Virus record (IMG/VR): IMGVR_UViG_3300042691_014210
Span: 1-27,071 of that record
Reading direction: 5' to 3' (one strand)
DNA: 27,071 nucleotides
DNA from: a virus
Made by a program: the position numbers and the translations under genes. Shown here piece after piece: positions 8,102-16,467 of this stretch. The notes beneath the pieces were generated by a model. The model did not search any database. It worked only from the letters and a program-made list of their open reading frames with translations, and was not told the origin of the DNA. Position 1 is the first letter of the stretch. Each line of letters opens with the position of its first letter.

Positions 8102-9253
8102 TTAGGCGACGTTGGCTGACTTGAAGCTCTTGACGGCTGCTGGGATCGCGAGACCCGTCGCGCCGCGGACTTCGATCTTGTAGCTCACGAGCCCGAGGTT
8201 CCACGCGAACTCGCGGGATGCCTCCACGCGGACGCCCCCCACGAGGACAGTCGTGATGCTCCCGAGATCGCCGAAGAGGATCGAGCCTGCCGTGTCGTCG
8301 GTGAGGTCGATCAACGCTGCGGAATACACAGGAGCGCCGAGGAGGCGATCAGGTGCGTTCGCATCGCCTGGTCGGAAGATCGGCTGACCAGCCGTATCAA
8401 CGAGACCAGTCACAACGCCGAGCGTTGTGTCGTTCATCAACCAGCCTGCCTTAGGCGCCCGACGATAGGCTTGATTGACCGACGCTTTGAGCTTGGCTAG
8501 ATCGGTGAAGTTGGGGTTCACCGTGGTGCCTGAACCAGTCACACCCGCAGCAGCCTGAGCCGCTACAGCCGTACCAGCGAAGGCGCCGTGAGCGACAGCC
8601 ACTTCGGCTCCCGCCTTGTCAGCCACGAACATCGAGATGTCGAAGGCTGCGTCTTCCACGAGCTCTTCGGTGATCTGGAGGATCGTCGCGTACTTGATCG
8701 GGGTGAGGGACAGCGCGCTGAGCGTTCCGTCTGACTCGCCGATGGTTCCCGCTTCAGCAACTGAACCAGCCGTCCCGAGCGCCGTGACGCGTGGGAACTG
8801 GATGTTGTTGCCTGTGGATGCGCGCACAACGGTGACGATGTTCGCGTCCAGGAACGGATTGAACTGACCAGCGACCACGTTGACTCGATCCCCGATCGAG
8901 ACTGGGTTGCCGAGACCAGTGCTTCGTGATACGTCTCGATACTCGAAGGTCTTCACGCCACCGTTGCGACCAAGAGCGCGAAGCTCCGCGATCTCATCGT
9001 TGACTTCTGCCTTCGGGGCGAGAACCTGAGCGAACTCAGCACGAGCTGCATCAGCGGCACTGCGTGCCTCTGCTGCGGACTTCTCGCTGCGGATCGCCTC
9101 GGCGATGACAGCAGCCTCGGCTGTAAGAGCCTCGAACTGTGCCTGCTTGTCGCCTTCAAGGGCGACGCCTGCTTCTGCCGCGTCAGCGACGATGCTCGTC
9201 GCCTGGGTCAGAAGATTTGCACGCTTCTCGTGCAGCTTCTTGATGTCTGCCAT
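8102..9253 (-). CDS. Major capsid protein, HK97 fold (383 aa)
   Basis: ATG at 9253 lies seven bases after AAGGAG. Residues 1-100 are a charged, Ala-rich coiled-coil delta/scaffold domain that the neighbouring protease would remove (cleavage probably near residues 95-110). The mature part contains the family's typical stretches: FRVxxG-like FPRVTALGTAGSVAEAG, KYATILQITEELVEDAAFD, WLMNDTTLG and the C-terminal SILFGDLGSITTVLVGG. Length and neighbours (portal and protease upstream, connectors downstream) are standard. Confidence 0.92.
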   Translation of the reverse strand: MADIKKLHEKRANLLTQATSIVADAAEAGVALEGDKQAQFEALTAEAAVIAEAIRSEKSAAEARSAADAARAEFAQVLAPKAEVNDEIAELRALGRNGGVKTFEYRDVSRSTGLGNPVSIGDRVNVVAGQFNPFLDANIVTVVRASTGNNIQFPRVTALGTAGSVAEAGTIGESDGTLSALSLTPIKYATILQITEELVEDAAFDISMFVADKAGAEVAVAHGAFAGTAVAAQAAAGVTGSGTTVNPNFTDLAKLKASVNQAYRRAPKAGWLMNDTTLGVVTGLVDTAGQPIFRPGDANAPDRLLGAPVYSAALIDLTDDTAGSILFGDLGSITTVLVGGVRVEASREFAWNLGLVSYKIEVRGATGLAIPAAVKSFKSANVA

Positions 9254-9354
9254 TTTTCAACTCCTTATCTTCTCTGTCTTGATTGACTGCCGACTCACTG
9301 GCGGGATGACGTGACGAGGGCGCACTTCTCAGTGGCGGGTCGTCAGCCTCGTGG
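9254..9354 (-). other. Intergenic leader before the capsid gene with a 12-base direct repeat
   Basis: This 101-base gap between the protease stop and the capsid start is the largest gap in the head module without a gene. It holds two near-identical copies, CTCACTGGCGGG at 9294-9305 and CTCAGTGGCGGG at 9328-9339 (11 of 12 bases). I see no convincing -35/-10 pair. It may be a leader that boosts capsid translation, or a protein-binding site. Confidence 0.4.
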
Positions 9355-11199
9355 CTAGATCGTCTCGTCCCTCAGCATAGCGAGGCGCAGTTGCGCCTGT
9401 GCGACTGTGGGATGCGTTGATCGGTTCCCGAAGTAGGCGTCCAGGACTGCACGCGCTCGATCGAGGGCGTCCTGTGGAGCGTCTGTCAACGGGAGACGGG
9501 AGGCTGCTGCGCGAAGACCTTCAGCGATGGCGACTAGTTCGCCGTCGACGACGTCCGCGAACCCGAGCTTGTAGGAGCCTCGGAGTTCAGGTGCATCAGC
9601 ATCGTGGATGAGGAAGGCGCGACGAGCACGCTCGAAGTCTGGAGTCTCGCCATCGAATCCAGCCCACTCGAAGACACGAGCAGCCGCTGCGGCACCGTCC
9701 CAGTCACGCTCGACAATGTCGAGGTCGCGATCTGCACTGACGGTCCAGGTCTCACGCTGTTCGAGCTTCGCGCCGAGCTTGACGCGCACTGCGTCAAGGA
9801 CCTCGGTCTGCTCTTCAGTCAGGGATCGTCCCTGCTTGATCGCCTCGACCGTATCGACGAGGGTGTCGCCGCTGACGCCGAGTCGGTCCTTCGCGACCTT
9901 ACGGATCGCAGTGAGACCGAGGGTCGCTGGGTATGCAGGAGTCTGACCAGCAGATAGGACGCTCACCTCGAAGAGGTTGACTTCGCGCAGCGTGCGCTGA
10001 TCACCTTCCCACTCGTCCCCGTTCTTCGGGATCGTGAACCCGAAGGACCAGCCCATCGACTGCGCCTCGTTGCGAACCTTCGACAGGACGCTAGCTGCGT
10101 CTGGATCTGATGGGTCCAGGAGGGCGTCTACGCGTAGACCGCGCTCATCCTCGACCAGGGACAGGCGTCCACTTGCAGTCGTTGCAAGTGCACGAGTCTC
10201 GTCGTGACCGAATAGCAGGGAGACGATCTTCTTCCCCTCCGCAGCTCGTGCGAGGGTGCGCTTGAAGGCGCCAGGGGCGATGATCTCAGTGAACGGGAGA
10301 CCAGCAGATGGCGCTCCGAAGAGTGCCGCGTAGCCGCTGATCCGCTTCTGACCGTCTGCTGCGTCTTCGACTCGGTACTCACCGAGGGAGATGGATCGGG
10401 TCTCTAGTTCTTTCACGTCGAACCTCTCATCTACATCCGCGCTTGGTGCAAGTGCGCGATCTGCCCAAGATAGCACCTGGTCTGCTCCGTCTGGTTGTGT
10501 CGGATCGACTCCCCACAGGTATGCAGCGACTGCTCCTGGTCCTGGGAAGTCCTCGTTCTCTGGGTCGTTGTTGCGTGGCACGTTCTCCCAGTCGATTCGG
10601 TGTCGAAGAATCCAGGCACGCATCCGCGTGACCTTCTCGTCCTCGACTCGACCAGCAGCCAACTGACGAGCTTCTTCCACAGTCTGTGGCTGGAGCCCAT
10701 CGCCTGCGTATCCGTTCCGTTCGTACTCGATGCCCTTCCTGGCGTTCTCTCGGATGTAGTCGGGAACGTCGAGCAGAACGCGCACCTGATCATCAGGAGA
10801 CTCGTCATCGACCGTCAAGGCGATCGCCTCCTCTGGCGTGTATGCAGCGATCCCCATCCCCTGGGCTGCGTCTCGAGCCTCTGGGTCGTTGTCGACCAGG
10901 AACTCGATCTCGTCTCCGTACTCTTCCAGGAGCTTCGAGTATTTGTACGCCTTGAACGCCTCGTTGACGGCTGGGTTCGACTCACCGAAGTCCTGGAGGT
11001 GGATCTCTTCATACGGGACGAGGTTGTCGTTCAGCCATCGTTCCGTCTCAGCGAGTCGGTCGATGTTGCGTGCAGACACGATGATGACCTGGGCTCCGAA
11101 GTCGTTCGCCTGACTCTTCAGCCAGTCGATGAACGGCTGGTTCGGAGTGTCTCCGCTGGTCGTCAGCGTCCCGTCGATGTCAGTGATGATGTAGCTCAC
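9355..11199 (-). CDS. HAD phosphatase - prohead protease fusion (614 aa)
   Basis: GTG at 11199 overlaps the portal stop (GTGA). Four regions are visible. Residues 1-125 form a HAD-type phosphatase resembling the phosphatase half of phage polynucleotide kinases: nucleophile motif D7-I-D9-G-T, motif II VSAR (Ser42), a Lys at 86 or 89, and acidic motif LVDNDPEA (Asp103, Asp105). Residues 140-250 are a module with NGYAGDGLQPQTVEEAR and PGPGAVAAYLWG. Residues 265-425 are an HK97-type prohead protease (peptidase S78-like) with His332 in FGHDETRALA and Ser385 in MGWSFGF. Residues 495-590 (RDWDGAAAAARVFEWAGF, SYKLGFADVVDG) match a module often attached to phage head proteases. The protease should cut the capsid delta domain; what the phosphatase does in a prohead is unknown. 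Confidence 0.85.
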   Translation of the reverse strand: MSYIITDIDGTLTTSGDTPNQPFIDWLKSQANDFGAQVIIVSARNIDRLAETERWLNDNLVPYEEIHLQDFGESNPAVNEAFKAYKYSKLLEEYGDEIEFLVDNDPEARDAAQGMGIAAYTPEEAIALTVDDESPDDQVRVLLDVPDYIRENARKGIEYERNGYAGDGLQPQTVEEARQLAAGRVEDEKVTRMRAWILRHRIDWENVPRNNDPENEDFPGPGAVAAYLWGVDPTQPDGADQVLSWADRALAPSADVDERFDVKELETRSISLGEYRVEDAADGQKRISGYAALFGAPSAGLPFTEIIAPGAFKRTLARAAEGKKIVSLLFGHDETRALATTASGRLSLVEDERGLRVDALLDPSDPDAASVLSKVRNEAQSMGWSFGFTIPKNGDEWEGDQRTLREVNLFEVSVLSAGQTPAYPATLGLTAIRKVAKDRLGVSGDTLVDTVEAIKQGRSLTEEQTEVLDAVRVKLGAKLEQRETWTVSADRDLDIVERDWDGAAAAARVFEWAGFDGETPDFERARRAFLIHDADAPELRGSYKLGFADVVDGELVAIAEGLRAAASRLPLTDAPQDALDRARAVLDAYFGNRSTHPTVAQAQLRLAMLRDETI

Positions 11200-12398
11200 G
11201 ACGGTGTCGTCTCGCTTGTTGTCGAACCGTCGAGGGTGCCGATGTTGAGTGGTTTCCAGAACTCATCGCCACCATCTACAGGTGGTCGATCTTCCAGTGC
11301 GCGCACTTCGTTCACCGACAGGAACCCGTTGTTCAGTGCCGTCGAGTAGGCGTTGTATCGTTCCTGTGTTGTCGCTCGAAGCAGACCTTCCATCGTGAAC
11401 TTGATGAACGTGCGCTCTCCGATGATGAGTCGCTGGAGTCCAGCCTCGATGCGTGCGACCAGGCTCGTCAGTCCGAGGACCATCCACGCCTGACCGAGAA
11501 CCTCAGCCGATGCGTATGACGTGTTCCCGCCTGGGTACTGAAGAAGCTGAAGTGGAACGCCGTAGATGCGAGCGATCGCCTCGACGCCGTAGTGCATCGT
11601 CTCGACCAACTGGAGGTCGCTGATCTTGATGCCGAGCTGCTGATAGTCCGCTCCACCTGTGAGCACTGCGACGCGCCACGCCTTCTCGATGCCCTCGTGA
11701 CGTCGTGCGAATCCAGAGCGAAGAGCCTCTGCCTGATCTATCGTGAGTTCCCCTGGAACCTTGACGATGCCACCGACAGTGGTGCCGTTCTCGTAGAACT
11801 TCGCGCTGAACAGTTGCGTCGCGCTCGCCAGACCGAGCGTCACCTTGTGATGCTCGACTGGCGATAGCCCGCGCAGATTTTCGCCCGTTGCGAAGAGCTT
11901 GATGTGGATGATGGATTCGGTGCCCAGGGTTGTCGCGCCTTCGCGTGTCTCGATCTTGTAGATCGGTGCTCCGTCGTCGCCCATCTCGACGGTGACCTTC
12001 TGTGGGTTGAGGACTCGTGTCTCCACAACATCTCCAGATGGTGCGCGCAGTACCAGGATGAACGCGTTCCCGTCTAGGAGAAGTGACGAGACCATCCGAT
12101 GCTTGAAGTCGAACGGTGTCTCGTTAGGGTTCGACGGCTGTGGATGATCCATCCAGCGTGGACGTGGTCGGAACGGTCGACGCGTTCCGTCGATGCGGAT
12201 GTAGGTGTCCCAGGGCATTGACGCGATGGTGTCCGCGTACAGCTTGACGGCTGCATACACTGCGCCGATCGACGTCGCGTTCTCTTCGTTGATGTGCACT
12301 CCAGCCGTTGTCTTGTTCTCACCAGCGAACCACTGCCCACCGATTGTGCGCTTCTCTTCTGGAATAGAGCGTCCGAGGACGCGATCAAGGATTCCCAC
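11196..12398 (-). CDS. Portal protein, HK97 type (400 aa)
   Basis: The start is GTG at 12398 with GGAG five bases upstream; an ATG two bases earlier is out of frame. Family features are clear: an N-terminal MGILDRVLG helix, AVYAAVKLYADTIASMPWDTY, the strand LLDGNAFILVLR, ISDLQLVETMHYGVEAIARIYGVPLQLL, and the C-terminal NGFLSVNEVRALEDRPPVDGGDEFW. The protein forms the dodecameric ring at the capsid vertex through which DNA is pumped. It is 9 bases from terL and overlaps the protease, the classic HK97 order. Confidence 0.93.
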   Translation of the reverse strand: MGILDRVLGRSIPEEKRTIGGQWFAGENKTTAGVHINEENATSIGAVYAAVKLYADTIASMPWDTYIRIDGTRRPFRPRPRWMDHPQPSNPNETPFDFKHRMVSSLLLDGNAFILVLRAPSGDVVETRVLNPQKVTVEMGDDGAPIYKIETREGATTLGTESIIHIKLFATGENLRGLSPVEHHKVTLGLASATQLFSAKFYENGTTVGGIVKVPGELTIDQAEALRSGFARRHEGIEKAWRVAVLTGGADYQQLGIKISDLQLVETMHYGVEAIARIYGVPLQLLQYPGGNTSYASAEVLGQAWMVLGLTSLVARIEAGLQRLIIGERTFIKFTMEGLLRATTQERYNAYSTALNNGFLSVNEVRALEDRPPVDGGDEFWKPLNIGTLDGSTTSETTPS

Positions 12399-12407
12399 AT
12401 TGTCTCC

Positions 12408-13985
12408 TTACAGCTCGACCCACTCGACCTTCGGCTTCGGCTTCGCCTCCACCATTAGGGACTTCACTCCCTGGAACGATACCACCGCAGCCACCGCAGC
12501 GTCGATCTTATCTGGCGAGGACTTGTAGCTCTTGCCGATGACGGTGCCGTACCTGGTGGTCCTGGTGTGCACGTTCCCGATGTGTCGCGCCAGGAGGGGA
12601 TCGCCATCGTGCCTCAGTCCCTCACCTGTGGCGACTGCTGTGAAGAATCGGTCGCAGGCTGGTCCCATCCGTTCCAGTGTAGCTGTCGAGAAGATCGCGA
12701 CCTTGTTCCCGTATCGACGACCCCACTCTTCGATCTCTGTCTGCCACCCAGGAGGGTCACAGAAGAGCGTCGCGTCGTAGGTCTTCATCAACTGGTCGAC
12801 AGTCGCGTCTACCTCTGAGCGTGGGACGGTCCACTCTGGGTCCCTGGTGTTCCGCTCCCAGGTCTTGATGTGGAAGATGTAGCCGTCCAGGGTGCAGCCC
12901 ACCAGCGATGACGCGTCTCGGGCATAGGAACCGTCGAACCCGACCGCGATCTTCGCACCAGGTTCTGGCGCCAGGCTGACGTCCTTGAGCTTCATCCACT
13001 GCTCGAGACCGATCCAGCGATCTGGAGGCTGGACGAATCTGTTCAGGTGGTACCTCTCGAACTCGTGCCGTGGGATCTCGATGAACCGCGCCATCAGGCG
13101 CTCGATGTCGACGAAGGCTGGGGCGCTGGGGTTCGCCTGCTCGAGGGCTGCGCGCAGTCCTGCCTCGGTCTCGATGTCGTGGGTCTCTGATGCCTGCCAC
13201 CACTCAGCCAGGAACGATGGGTCCTTGACTTCTCCGAGGTTGATCTTCTTCGCGTAGGCGAGAAGTCGACCGAGCAGGCTGTTCTCGTCAGACCCTGCCG
13301 TCGAGATGTTCAGCTCGAGCGCCTCTGCACGCTTCGCCAGTGAGTTCGCCAGGACCAGGTGGACGCGCTCCTTGTTCCCAGTCCACTCGTGCAGCTCGTC
13401 AGCGATGAAGCACGTCGGGCGTCCTCCGTCGTTGGTGCCTGCCGCAGCAGCCACTCGATACATCCTCCCTGGTCCGTCCTTCCTCAGGATCTCTGTGTCG
13501 AACACCTCGAAGTGCGGAGCGAGTGGTCCCTGGGTCAGCATTATCCGAGCAGTTCCGAAGAGTAGGTCCGCCTGCTCGAAAGACGCAGCAGCGACTGGGA
13601 TGTTCGCTGCGATGGGTGCCCGAGGTCCTGCTAGTTCAGCCAGGGCGATGGCTGCGAGGAGCTCGGTCTTCCCGTTCCCCTTCGGTGTGCCCAGGAGCGC
13701 ACGTCGAACGATGCGTCGGTTCGTCGTTGGGTCGTATTCGTAAAGGCGCCAGATGAACGCCCTCTGCCAGGGTTCGAGTCGGAACGGTTCCCCGAACTTG
13801 TCGCCCTCACCGTGGACGAGGTTGGTCTCGATCCAGCGACAGACCAGTCCGCCCCAGCTAGGCGGAGGCGGAGTCGTGATCGGGCTCGAGTAGAGCGGGG
13901 TCTTCTGGGGTGACTTCGGCTGCGACCCTGCGCGGGTCGTCTTCTTCGGTCTCTTCGACACTGGCTGCGTAGGCGATTCGTGCAT
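12408..13985 (-). CDS. terL: Terminase large subunit (525 aa)
   Basis: The packaging ATPase and nuclease. Walker A is GTPKGNGKT (99-107) and Walker B is CFIADE with catalytic Asp196-Glu197. The nuclease half shows VGFDGSYARDASS (Asp351), LFCDPPGW (Asp410) and DKIDAAVA (Asp492/Asp495), the expected three-acid set. The start at 13985 has GGAGGAGCTCA directly upstream. It creates a 128-base out-of-frame overlap with terS and an unusual 42-residue Pro/Ser/Lys-rich leader before the family's usual start near SWGGLVCRWIE. Motor function is certain; whether the leader is translated rests on the ribosome site. Confidence 0.94.
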   Translation of the reverse strand: MHESPTQPVSKRPKKTTRAGSQPKSPQKTPLYSSPITTPPPPSWGGLVCRWIETNLVHGEGDKFGEPFRLEPWQRAFIWRLYEYDPTTNRRIVRRALLGTPKGNGKTELLAAIALAELAGPRAPIAANIPVAAASFEQADLLFGTARIMLTQGPLAPHFEVFDTEILRKDGPGRMYRVAAAAGTNDGGRPTCFIADELHEWTGNKERVHLVLANSLAKRAEALELNISTAGSDENSLLGRLLAYAKKINLGEVKDPSFLAEWWQASETHDIETEAGLRAALEQANPSAPAFVDIERLMARFIEIPRHEFERYHLNRFVQPPDRWIGLEQWMKLKDVSLAPEPGAKIAVGFDGSYARDASSLVGCTLDGYIFHIKTWERNTRDPEWTVPRSEVDATVDQLMKTYDATLFCDPPGWQTEIEEWGRRYGNKVAIFSTATLERMGPACDRFFTAVATGEGLRHDGDPLLARHIGNVHTRTTRYGTVIGKSYKSSPDKIDAAVAAVVSFQGVKSLMVEAKPKPKVEWVEL

Positions 13986-14418
13986 TGAGCTCCTCCAGAC
14001 TCCTGGCTGCTTCTCCGAACTGGATGCCTAGTTGCAGTCCAGACCTCGGGTTCAGTCCGAGCCGATCCTCGAGTTGTCGGATCTCCGCATCCACCGCTGA
14101 CCGTTGTCGGTACATAGGGTTCACCACTGGCTGACCCTGTGACCCTGCCACCATCGGCTCGGTCCTGATGAACGCGTCCATCCGTTCTCGCTCATCGTAC
14201 AACCCGAAGAGCCGCTCCACTGCTGGATGCTGTGCAGGCTGGACCAACTGAGCGAAGGGCGAAGACCAGAAGGTCGACCAGGACTCCTTCCAGCGATCAG
14301 ATAGGTGAGCTGGTGCGACTGGTATGGCGTCGCTCGAGACCTGGATCTGAGGCAGGACACCGATGTCCTTCGTGCCTCGACCTTGTCGTCGCTCTGGGCT
14401 TTTCTTGTTGTGTACCAA
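13858..14418 (-). CDS. terS: Terminase small subunit, P27-like (186 aa)
   Basis: The frame begins with TTG at 14418, the only TTG start I assign, supported by GGAGG five bases upstream. The centre (HLSDRWKESWSTFWSS) and the stretch QPVVNPMYRQRSAVDAEIRQLEDRLGLNPRSG follow the P27-like small terminase pattern (G-Q-xx-xNP...LG-L-P-R). The product recognises the packaging site and regulates the large subunit. The acidic C-terminus is encoded within the terL overlap. A run of seven T lies between the ribosome site and the start. Confidence 0.83.
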   Translation of the reverse strand: MVHNKKSPERRQGRGTKDIGVLPQIQVSSDAIPVAPAHLSDRWKESWSTFWSSPFAQLVQPAQHPAVERLFGLYDERERMDAFIRTEPMVAGSQGQPVVNPMYRQRSAVDAEIRQLEDRLGLNPRSGLQLGIQFGEAARSLEELNARIAYAASVEETEEDDPRRVAAEVTPEDPALLEPDHDSASA

Positions 14419-14512
14419 AAAAACCTCCAGGCTCTACAGGATTCCGACGCACTCGGCGCTGGCTAGACTGCACGAGCGTGAATCTAGAATCTCGACCCCC
14501 CTCCCTGGAAGG
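14419..14512. other. Intergenic region upstream of terS, candidate packaging (cos) region
   Basis: This 94-base gap lies between the glycosyltransferase stop and terS. It contains a G-run (minus strand GGGAGGGGGG, plus-strand C-run at 14496-14501), GATTCTAGATTC and a T7 run. A clear promoter or terminator is not visible. In many phages with an HNH gene near terminase the cohesive-end site lies just upstream of terS, so this is the best place to look for it. This is an inference from position only. Confidence 0.3.
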
Positions 14513-15715
14513 CTACCTCTTCGCACGACGAGCCGCTCGGTTCAACGGCTGGGCACTTGCAGGCTGACTGGCGAACTTCTGGATGAAGGGGACCCACAGG
14601 TCAGCGAAGATCTTGTCCGCGTCGTACTGCTGAGCCCAGGCGACGATGGCTGCTCGGTCCACCTTCCCTGCCTTCGTCTCCTGATAGTTCTGCTCCAGCG
14701 CCTGGGTGATGCCGTCGACTGATGGCACACGCCAGAAGGCGCACTGGTACTCATCCCAGTCGTCCTGCCCATCGACGATCTTCCCGTGTGGTCCACAGAG
14801 TTCTGGCTGTGCTGATCCGTCTCCCACGATCACTGGAGTGCCGCACGCCTGGGACTCGACCGTAGGCACTCCGAACCCTTCCCCGTAGCTCGCAGCCAGG
14901 AGGACATCCGCGGCAGAGTAGATCGCAGCGAGTGTCTCGTTCGGGATGCCGTTGCGGAAGGCGTTGGGTTCTGGGTAGCGGACACGCTGCTGGTCAGCGC
15001 CGATCAGCTTCAGGAACCTGGGGAGGTTCATCCCCTCGCTCAGTCCTAGTGGCTCGGTGTGGAGGAGGAGGTACATCTCAGGGTGATCCTTCGCCACGTT
15101 CCACCACGCCTGGAGATTCTGTGCGAACGCCTTCCTGATAGGTAGCCTGCCTCGGTTCGCCGCCACCATCAGGCTGAGGTGGGCGTCTTCAGGGATGCCG
15201 AGGTCCTTACGGATGCCGCGCCCCTTGTCGTTGAAGACCATCGTCTCGATGGCGTGCGGGATGTAGGTGACTCGATCGCGTGAGAGTCCAGCCTTCAGCA
15301 TCTCCCGCTCACCGTGTCTGCTCATCGCGATGGCGTGTCGGTCGTGCTGCTTCAGGAACTCGATGGATGCTGGTGTTGCAGGCGTATGGTCGATCGGAGC
15401 CCAGACCGCAGTCTTCAATCCGCCGAACTCATTAGACCAGGGCAGGATCGCCCAGGCGTCGAAGAGGATGATCCCGATCCCATCAGGTCCAGCCCACTGC
15501 TTCATCTGCTGCGGAGCCGCGTCGCCTGAATACTTGAGCAGTCCCTCTGGGAAGATCGGATGACCACTGGCGCAGTTCATCGCCACTGCTGCTCCGTGAT
15601 TCGAGATGACCGCAGGCTCGTGTCCTGACTTCACCAGTCGGTGCACAACCTGAGCACACTGCTGACCGTAGCCACTTGGGACGTGACAGGAGTTGCTGTA
15701 GAACGAGACGCGCAT
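14513..15715 (-). CDS. Glycosyltransferase, GT4 family / GT-B fold (400 aa)
   Basis: ATG at 15715 follows AGGAGGACATCAAG. The N-terminal Rossmann half starts MRVSFYSNSCHVPSGYG, with a Gly-rich donor/acceptor loop and an APIDH strand. The C-terminal half carries the EX7E signature, Glu279-GFGVPTV-Glu287, followed by SQACGTPVIVGDGSAQPEL, typical of retaining GT4 enzymes that use NDP- or GDP-sugars. The C-terminus is basic (NRAARRAKR). The target could be a virion protein, host surface glycan or modified DNA. Its place between the HNH nuclease and terS, co-oriented with packaging genes, suggests late expression and favours virion decoration, but this is inference. Confidence 0.85.
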   Translation of the reverse strand: MRVSFYSNSCHVPSGYGQQCAQVVHRLVKSGHEPAVISNHGAAVAMNCASGHPIFPEGLLKYSGDAAPQQMKQWAGPDGIGIILFDAWAILPWSNEFGGLKTAVWAPIDHTPATPASIEFLKQHDRHAIAMSRHGEREMLKAGLSRDRVTYIPHAIETMVFNDKGRGIRKDLGIPEDAHLSLMVAANRGRLPIRKAFAQNLQAWWNVAKDHPEMYLLLHTEPLGLSEGMNLPRFLKLIGADQQRVRYPEPNAFRNGIPNETLAAIYSAADVLLAASYGEGFGVPTVESQACGTPVIVGDGSAQPELCGPHGKIVDGQDDWDEYQCAFWRVPSVDGITQALEQNYQETKAGKVDRAAIVAWAQQYDADKIFADLWVPFIQKFASQPASAQPLNRAARRAKR

Positions 15716-15727
15716 CTTGATGTCCTC

Positions 15728-16039
15728 CTACTTCTTGTGCCTGGTCAGGCGACCGTGGCACGTTCTGCATAGTACCCGAAGTCTGTGCTCTGGAGCCAGT
15801 AGCGGACCGCCCTGACTGACTGGATCAAGGTGGTCGACCGTCAGGTCAGCAGTCGTTCCGCAGACCTCACACCAGCCACGCTTCGATCGAAGCTGCGAGC
15901 TGAGCTTCTTCCAGGCTGGGTCGAGGTAGGGGTTCTCCTTCCCTGACTTCCAGCGTGCCTGTGCTGCGCGCTTGTGTGTCTGGCATCTGTTGTCCTGGCT
16001 AAGTGCCCCGCAGTCGATGCAGGGCTTCAGGACGCTCAC
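15728..16039 (-). CDS. HNH endonuclease (103 aa)
   Basis: GTG at 16039 overlaps the zincin stop (GTGA). An N-terminal CxxC...C..H knuckle (Cys7, Cys10, Cys19, His22) precedes the ββα-metal core: CEVC (57-60), DH (69-70), then CRTCH (91-95). The usual middle Asn of HNH is His here (PEHRLRVLC). Small HNH proteins near terminase assist cos cleavage or packaging termination in many phages. A glycosyltransferase separates this one from terS, which is unusual but does not exclude that role. Confidence 0.85.
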   Translation of the reverse strand: MSVLKPCIDCGALSQDNRCQTHKRAAQARWKSGKENPYLDPAWKKLSSQLRSKRGWCEVCGTTADLTVDHLDPVSQGGPLLAPEHRLRVLCRTCHGRLTRHKK

Positions 16040-16440
16040 GCCTTCGGGAACTCGGGGAGGCTCAGGTATGGGGCGAGCACTCGTGCTAGATGCTCCACCG
16101 TTCTCTCCTCCGCGTTCTCCAGTTGTGGACTGATGACAGCCCAGGCGATCTTCCCTAGTGGCTCCTCGAGTGACTCAGTGACCTGGGCGTATCGAGCGAA
16201 GGCTAGGTGCAGAAGTTCGTGTGTTAGGACCAGGCGCTGCTTCTCTGGAGTCTGGCGCCAGAAGTCGTGACTGACGCGAAGGTCAGCAGTTGGTGCCTGG
16301 CTGTGGGCGTCGATGTCAGCCCAGGAGTCGACGTCTGATGCGTCCTCGATGACGTTGACTTCCCAGTCAGGGAGTCCGAGGGCAGACTGCGACTCTTCGA
16401 TCCAGCCCTTCAGTTCTTCCCACTTGGTCAGCTTCTTCAC
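16036..16440 (-). CDS. HExxH zincin-like metallopeptidase (134 aa)
   Basis: I start at GTG 16440, which has AGGAGG five bases upstream; the open frame extends further up without such support. The motif HELLH (74-78) within RLVLTHELLHLAFARY gives two zinc-binding His and the catalytic Glu, and an acidic helix (NAEERTVEHLARVLAP) can give the third ligand. The small size and the strand before HELLH recall minimal phage zincins and ImmA-like peptidases. Its neighbour upstream is an HTH protein. The substrate is unknown; peptidase activity is inferred from the motif. Confidence 0.7.
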   Translation of the reverse strand: MKKLTKWEELKGWIEESQSALGLPDWEVNVIEDASDVDSWADIDAHSQAPTADLRVSHDFWRQTPEKQRLVLTHELLHLAFARYAQVTESLEEPLGKIAWAVISPQLENAEERTVEHLARVLAPYLSLPEFPKA

Positions 16441-16467
16441 GTCGTCCTCCTGGTCCTCGAGTTGTAG

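Noticed and set aside
10495-11349. Long plus-strand open frame of 284 codons opposite the HAD-protease gene
   Set aside because: It lies wholly opposite strong conserved motifs, has no family features and no ribosome site. It is a by-product of GC-rich third positions.
12074-12400. ATG at 12400 as portal start
   Set aside because: It is in another frame; the portal frame begins at GTG 12398.
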